Part shown: positions 60,060 through 64,000 of the stretch, one piece after another | Numbering within the stretch: position 1 is the stretch's first letter | How the letters are laid out: every line of letters begins with the position of its first letter | From: Symbiodinium natans | Taxonomy: Eukaryota > Sar > Dinophyceae > Suessiales > Symbiodiniaceae | Length of the DNA stretch: 64,000 nucleotides | Direction: 5' to 3' | Assembly (NCBI GenBank): GCA_905221605.1 | Contig: CAJNDS010002763.1 | Coordinates: forward strand, 218,824-282,823 | Program-made: the position numbers and the translations under genes | The notes under the pieces: model-generated | Databases searched by the model: none | Seen by the model: only the letters and a program-made list of their open reading frames with translations | Told to the model about the DNA's origin: nothing

Positions 60060-60922
60060 GGAGCTGTCTTCGGAGCTTGCGGGCTTGCTGAGGGTTTACA
60101 CGGCCTTTAGGTTTTGGGTGTTTTTGGGGTTTAGGGGTTTAGGGGTTCAGGGGTTCAGGGGGTTCAGGGGTTAGAGGTTTAGGGGTTTAGGGTTTAGGGT
60201 TTTCGGGTTTAGTGTTCAGAGTTTAGGGTTTAGAGAGCTTGATGTGGGGACTGCAATAAATCCCAAAGCCAGAAGCCCTTTCACCCCAGTAGTCCTGCAG
60301 ACCTCAACCCAAAGCTTGGAGGGTAGGTAAATAGGGGTCGGAATAATTACTAGTCGTATTCCCTTAGGGTCCCGGTATATTTATTCTTTTACAACTCCCC
60401 AAAGCCCTGTGCTAATTATTCAGGCGCTCCGTTAATTGTCGCTTACCTTCTTTCAAGGGTTCGGAAGTCTGGGCCCTTGGGTTTTGCAAGGTTTTTTATA
60501 CAAGGGGTATACAAGGGGTCCCCATCTCAGCAAGAAATTAAGGGACCATGGCCCTACGCTAAGATAAACCTTAAAAAACCCGCAAGGGTTTTTCAAGGTA
60601 AGCCAAGAGGCCTCCAGGACCCCAGCAGCCTTTGCAAGCCATACTGTCAAGGCCTCTAGGTAGGGAAACCCGTTTAGGGTTTAGGGTTCAGGGTCTAAGG
60701 TTTAGGGTGTAGGGTTTGGGGTTTAGGTTTTAGAGCTTAGCTCCTCCAAGCATCACAGGACCCCCAAGACACTAATGAGTCGGGTTTCTGGCTGCTCTCA
60801 ACCCAGACCCTGTAAACCCTAACGTGCGAAATGGCAGGTTTCCCAACCCAAGGTCAATCTATGCCAACACGGGCCCTTCGCTTTTTATTCAGAACACCCA
60901 AAAGAACCTATCATATGCTTAA
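60060..60922 (+). CDS. Two coding exons, unknown
   Basis: 60060-60093: E L S S E L A G L L R, acceptor AACGGCAG, donor GTTTAC. 60838-60922: VSQPKVNLCQHGPFAFYSEH then PKEPIICL, acceptor AATGGCAG, likely GC donor GCCTAAACC. The second is the stronger. Confidence 0.4.
60315..60660. mobile_element. Family C copy (reverse) and a second hairpin
   Basis: 60315-60425 is family C in reverse (TAGGGGTCGGAATAATTACT to GCTAATTATTCAGG). 60475-60600 has arms CCTTGGGTTTTGCAAGG and CGCAAGGGTTTTTCAAGG. Confidence 0.5.
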
Positions 60923-61049
60923 GGCCTAAACCCTACTACTATTTGTTTAAGAACCCAAAACATGAAAACAGATTCTACTTTATAAGAGCATTATAGTGAC
61001 ATTATCGTTTAGTTTTTGGGGGCTCTGAAGCAAATTGAAGCAAATAGTA

Positions 61050-61245
61050 ACCTAAACCCCGAAACCCTGAACCCTGAACCCTAAACCCTAAACCCTAAAC
61101 CCTAAACCCTAAACCCTAAACCCTAAACCCTAAACCCTAAACCCTAAACCCTAAGCCCTAAACCCTAAAAACCCTACAAACCCTAACCCAAACCCTAAAC
61201 CCTAAACCTAAACCCTAACCCCCCCCCCCCCCCCCCCCCCCCCGC
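61050..61245. repeat. CCCTAAA array ending in a 34-base poly-C run
   Basis: CCCTAAA to about 61220, then poly-C to 61242, then the acceptor of the exon at 61288. A typical repeat, poly-C, exon order. Confidence 0.9.
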
Positions 61246-61287
61246 TGCGACACCTCAACCCCGAAGCTCGTTCGAGACGCCCCGCAG

Positions 61288-61341
61288 GCTGGCAGCGGTG
61301 GGACTCAGAGCTCTGACCCCGGGATTCGCTGACCGACGACA
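61288..61341 (+). CDS. Short coding exon, unknown
   Basis: Reads L A A V G L R A L T P G F A D R R. Acceptor GCCCCGCAG, donor GTTTAGGG. Confidence 0.4.
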
Positions 61342-61509
61342 GTTTAGGGTTGACGGTTGAGGGTTGAGTGTTGAGGGTTGAGGGTTTAGGGTTTAGGGTT
61401 CAGGGTTTAGGGGTTTAGGTTACTATTTGCTGCGGTTGATGCCATAAAGGGGGGGGGGGGTTAGGGTTTAGGGTTTGGGGTTTAGGGTTTAGGGTTGAGG
61501 GTTTACAAG

Positions 61510-62021
61510 GGCTCGGGCTGCATCGTTGCCCGGACTCATGCCAATCACCGAATGCAGACTTCTGCGAATGCTTTTGACAAACTCATTCATCTTCTTCAAG
61601 CAGCAGACGCTTTGGGTTCTGGAGTCTGGCTTTGCGGGTTTTTAGGGTCTGCGGAGTATAGTAGGAAAAAGGAGCTTCTTTCAGAGCCTCGGGGCTTGAG
61701 GAGCCATGTGTTAGGTTTGTTGAACGTCGTCTGCAGGCAGTCAGGGACTAAGGTGTTCCTGTTGTGGTATCGTTGAAGAGACGTTGCGGTAGCAAAACCC
61801 TACACCACGCATTGCGGTGTTGTCACCGGTGCCATCGGCTTGCGTTGGTGCTTCATCGCAGAAAATGGCGTCCAGGCTCAGAGTGGCTTGGGATAGGTTG
61901 CGAGACGGGCTTTAGGCTCAACGAGCTGGATGTGCATTGTATTGCTGTGTTCCTCTCTGTGGCACGTGCCTGCGCATCGGCTGTATGTACGGCCAGTATA
62001 TCAGAAGAAGCCAGAGTTTGA
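61510..62021 (+). CDS. Long terminal exon and an overlapping frame, unknown
   Basis: 61510-61776 is open for 88 codons: GSGCIVARTHANHRMQTSAN, AFDKLIHLLQAADALGSGVW, LCGFLGSAEYSRKKELLSEP, and the end CRQSGTKVFLLWYR with TGA. A +2 frame takes over from 61764 to 62021, ending ETGFRLNELDVHCIAVFLSV, ARACASAVCTASISEEARV and TGA. The immediate handover between two good frames suggests a frameshift mutation or a small intron near 61770-61880. Confidence 0.45.
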
Positions 62022-62139
62022 ATCGGGTTCAGGGTTTAGGGTTTAGGGGAAAGGGTTCCCAAAGTTTAGAACCCGAAGCCTCTAAAACCCCAAACAGTTC
62101 CCAGAATGCCCTAAACCCCTATAAGACCTAAAGCAAAAA

Positions 62140-62760
62140 CCCAGCCATAAACCTAAAGACCCCAACGCCCTAAGCCTAAAAGAAAGCAAGCCCCTGACAT
62201 TCTCCACCTTACAGCCCTATTGGCCTGCAAAATCTCAGACTCCCAAGCCCTGAATCCATTAAACCCTACGGCCGTAAACCTAAAAACCTGCATAGCCCAA
62301 GACACTAAGCTTAAAACAATGTCAAAACAACCCCCCCCTTCCCCAAAACTCCCAAAATAAGCTCCAGGTTCAAAAAACACCCTAAACCCTATACCCTATA
62401 CCCTGTACCCACAAGCATACTTCAGGCTTCTACCCTGCACGTCACACGCCGGTCGCGCCGGCGGCTCCAGGACGGTTTGGGATGTCCCAAGCCTAAGCCC
62501 CTGAGGGCTTTAGGGTTTCGGGTTTAGGGTTTCGGGTTTAGGGCAACCATGCAGATGCCTGCAAAACGAAAAAAACACCCCCCCCCCCCTCCCATATACT
62601 CCCTGTATACACTCCTTGTGTGAGCCATGTGAACTACACAGTATGGCCAAAACCCGAGGTTAGATTTTCGTTGGTTGCAAAGGTTTTCAATCCGGAACCC
62701 TCAATACTCAACCCTAAACCAACTCTCGGGCTGCAGGTTCGCCAGCCTGTCGCCGGGTTT
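62140..62760. other. Repeat and intron-like stretch, one possible micro-exon
   Basis: CCCTAAA variants, a poly-C run at 62578-62590. A 20-base stretch 62737-62756 (V R Q P V A) has acceptor GGGCTGCAG and donor GTTTAGGG. Confidence 0.3.
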
Positions 62761-63120
62761 AGGGTTGAGGGCTCAGGGGAATTAGGGTTTAGGGTCGAGG
62801 GCTTAGGGGATCAGGGTTTAGGGTTTAGGGTTTAGGGTTGAGGGGATTAGGGGATCAGGGTTTAGGGTCGAGGGGATTAGAGTTTTAGGAGTTTAGGGTT
62901 CAGGGGGTTGGAGGGAGTTGTCTCTGCGTTGTCGACAGTGGGGGATGTTGGGAATCTGACGACTTTCTCCATCTTCCATCCGCCCTGAAACTTTAAGCCT
63001 GAATTCCTTGCTTAACATGAGTCGAGGCTTTGGGGGATTGGGGATTTAGGGCTTAGTGTTTAGGGTTTAGGGTTTACGGTTTCAGGGTTTAGGGTCTAGG
63101 GTTTAGGGTAGGGGTACACT
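62757..63120. repeat. TTTAGGG/TCGAGGG/TCAGGG mixed arrays
   Basis: Short runs of several variants (GATTAGG, GTCGAGGG, TTTAGGG) with no exon recognised between them. Confidence 0.7.
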
Positions 63121-63141
63121 GGGGTCTCGAGTTCTGGGCAG

Positions 63142-63217
63142 CCTGATGCGAGGAAGGCGCACTGATCGAGCCAGTGGCTACCCAAAGGCCTGGGTGCTCA
63201 TGCCGTATGCCGGTTGA
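63142..63217 (+). CDS. Probable terminal exon, unknown
   Basis: Reads LMRGRRTDRASGYPKAWVLM then PYAG and TGA. Acceptor TCTGGGCAG. Confidence 0.4.
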
Positions 63218-63565
63218 CCTGTAGGCTTAGATCTCCCAAATGGCCCAGGCTTTCCCGCAGAGTTTCGGGGTGGAGCCGGGGGGTGAAAGGTGAATGAAAC
63301 AGGTGTCTGGAAACGCGCTTTCTGCGGCCGGCTTTTCTTTAAAGCCCTTTTGAAGGGTTGTCGGGCCTAGGTACAGTAACAAGTCATGTGCGAGCCCATG
63401 GGAACTGCAGGTTGGAAGCGAACCTTATACAACTTTGAACTGAGTTTTTGAGTTTGAGGGTTCGAGGTTTAGAGCTTAGGACGAGGATGTGCGTGATACC
63501 GGGTTTACGGTCTATTTTCTCAGGGTTTGGGGTTTAGGGATATGCTAACCCGTAGACAGGCCAAG

Positions 63566-63617
63566 TTCAGTGTCCCTTGACTCGAAGCTTCCAGAGGGTC
63601 CTGAGTTCGAGTTTCGG
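63566..63617 (+). CDS. Short coding exon, unknown
   Basis: Reads S V S L D S K L P E G P E F E F R. Acceptor GGCCAAG, donor GTTAGGG. From 63780 to 63890 there is a C-rich CCCACC/CCTACC tract; nothing else is seen to the window end. Confidence 0.4.
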
Positions 63618-64000
63618 GTTAGGGTTTAGGGTGAGAATTGAAGTGTAAAGGCAGGGGTTTTGAGAATCGTGTGGCTTGCAATTGGGTAGGCTTAGAGGTT
63701 CTAGGGCCTCAAGACAAACCAACCTCTGAGCCACACACACATCTGGGCTTCGGGATTTCCTGATGCAGTGCAAGTCTATAATTCTTAAACCCTAAACCCA
63801 CCCCACCCAACCCCACCCCCGTACTCCACCCTACCCGAACCTACCCCACGACCTACGTACCCACTCTACCCCACCCTACCATACACTCCCGCCCTCCCCA
63901 CAAACGAAACGAAGCCAAGTTCCACGAAGCGAGACGTCTCGATCAACATGTTTTTGGGACGCAAACTTCATAAAGCCCATACAATTTCTCTAAACCCGAA

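Noticed and set aside
1-64000. Chromosome end (true telomere)
   Set aside because: Arrays occur in both orientations through the whole window with exons between them, so they are interstitial.

Overview
This is nuclear DNA of a eukaryote, most likely a dinoflagellate. The reasons are TTTAGGG/CCCTAAA repeats scattered through the whole window, very short exons (about 35-260 bases) in long introns, introns that must start with GC or GA as well as GT for exons to join in frame, GC-rich third codon positions in the best exons, and a voltage-gated cation channel with C-terminal EF-hands of a type common in dinoflagellates. There are no bacterial features: no operons, ribosome binding sites or long ORFs. 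I found no rRNA, tRNA or CRISPR. Chromerids also use TTTAGGG, so the assignment is an inference. || Layout on the + strand unless stated. 836-7205: a cation channel gene, the best supported in the window (pore loop, S6, two EF-hands). 8-28 kb: a series of short exons of unrecognised genes, including a 250-base exon at 17937 interrupted by a tiny telomere-repeat intron; the last of these appears to end at 27005. 29-31.6 kb: exons of a multi-membrane-segment protein ending at 31562. 31.7-34.7 kb: further exons. 35.2-38.7 kb: a well-resolved nuclear-type gene with a tandem exon duplication, ending at 38736. 39-47 kb: more exons, one antisense fragment, and a P-loop (DUF3987-like) coding block at 45120-45595. 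47.3-50.2 kb: an AT-rich, repeat-dominated island. 50.3-53.8 kb: a multi-exon gene ending at 53848. 54.3-55.2 kb: another gene end. 55.8-56.5 kb: the GC-rich C-terminal part of a retroelement ORF. 56.9-63.6 kb: exons of several genes with stops at 58979, 59888, 61776 and 63217, plus two antisense ORFs. || The striking feature is intron architecture. Most exons are bordered on the left by CCCTAAA arrays and on the right by TTTAGGG arrays, so one intron tends to start with GTTTAGGG repeats and end with CCCTAAA repeats plus AG. Several short arrays are flanked by direct duplications of host sequence (11, 16, 18 and 40 bases), and in one case the duplication lies inside an open coding exon. Alongside these sit at least eight families of short inverted-repeat elements (MITE or introner type), one of them with 8-base target duplications, often abutting exons or supplying splice sites. 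Together they suggest that introns here were made or enlarged by insertion of telomere-like repeats and MITEs. || Exon edges are read by eye from splice dinucleotides and frame. No transcript was available, so they are approximate, and many small exons could not be joined into complete genes.
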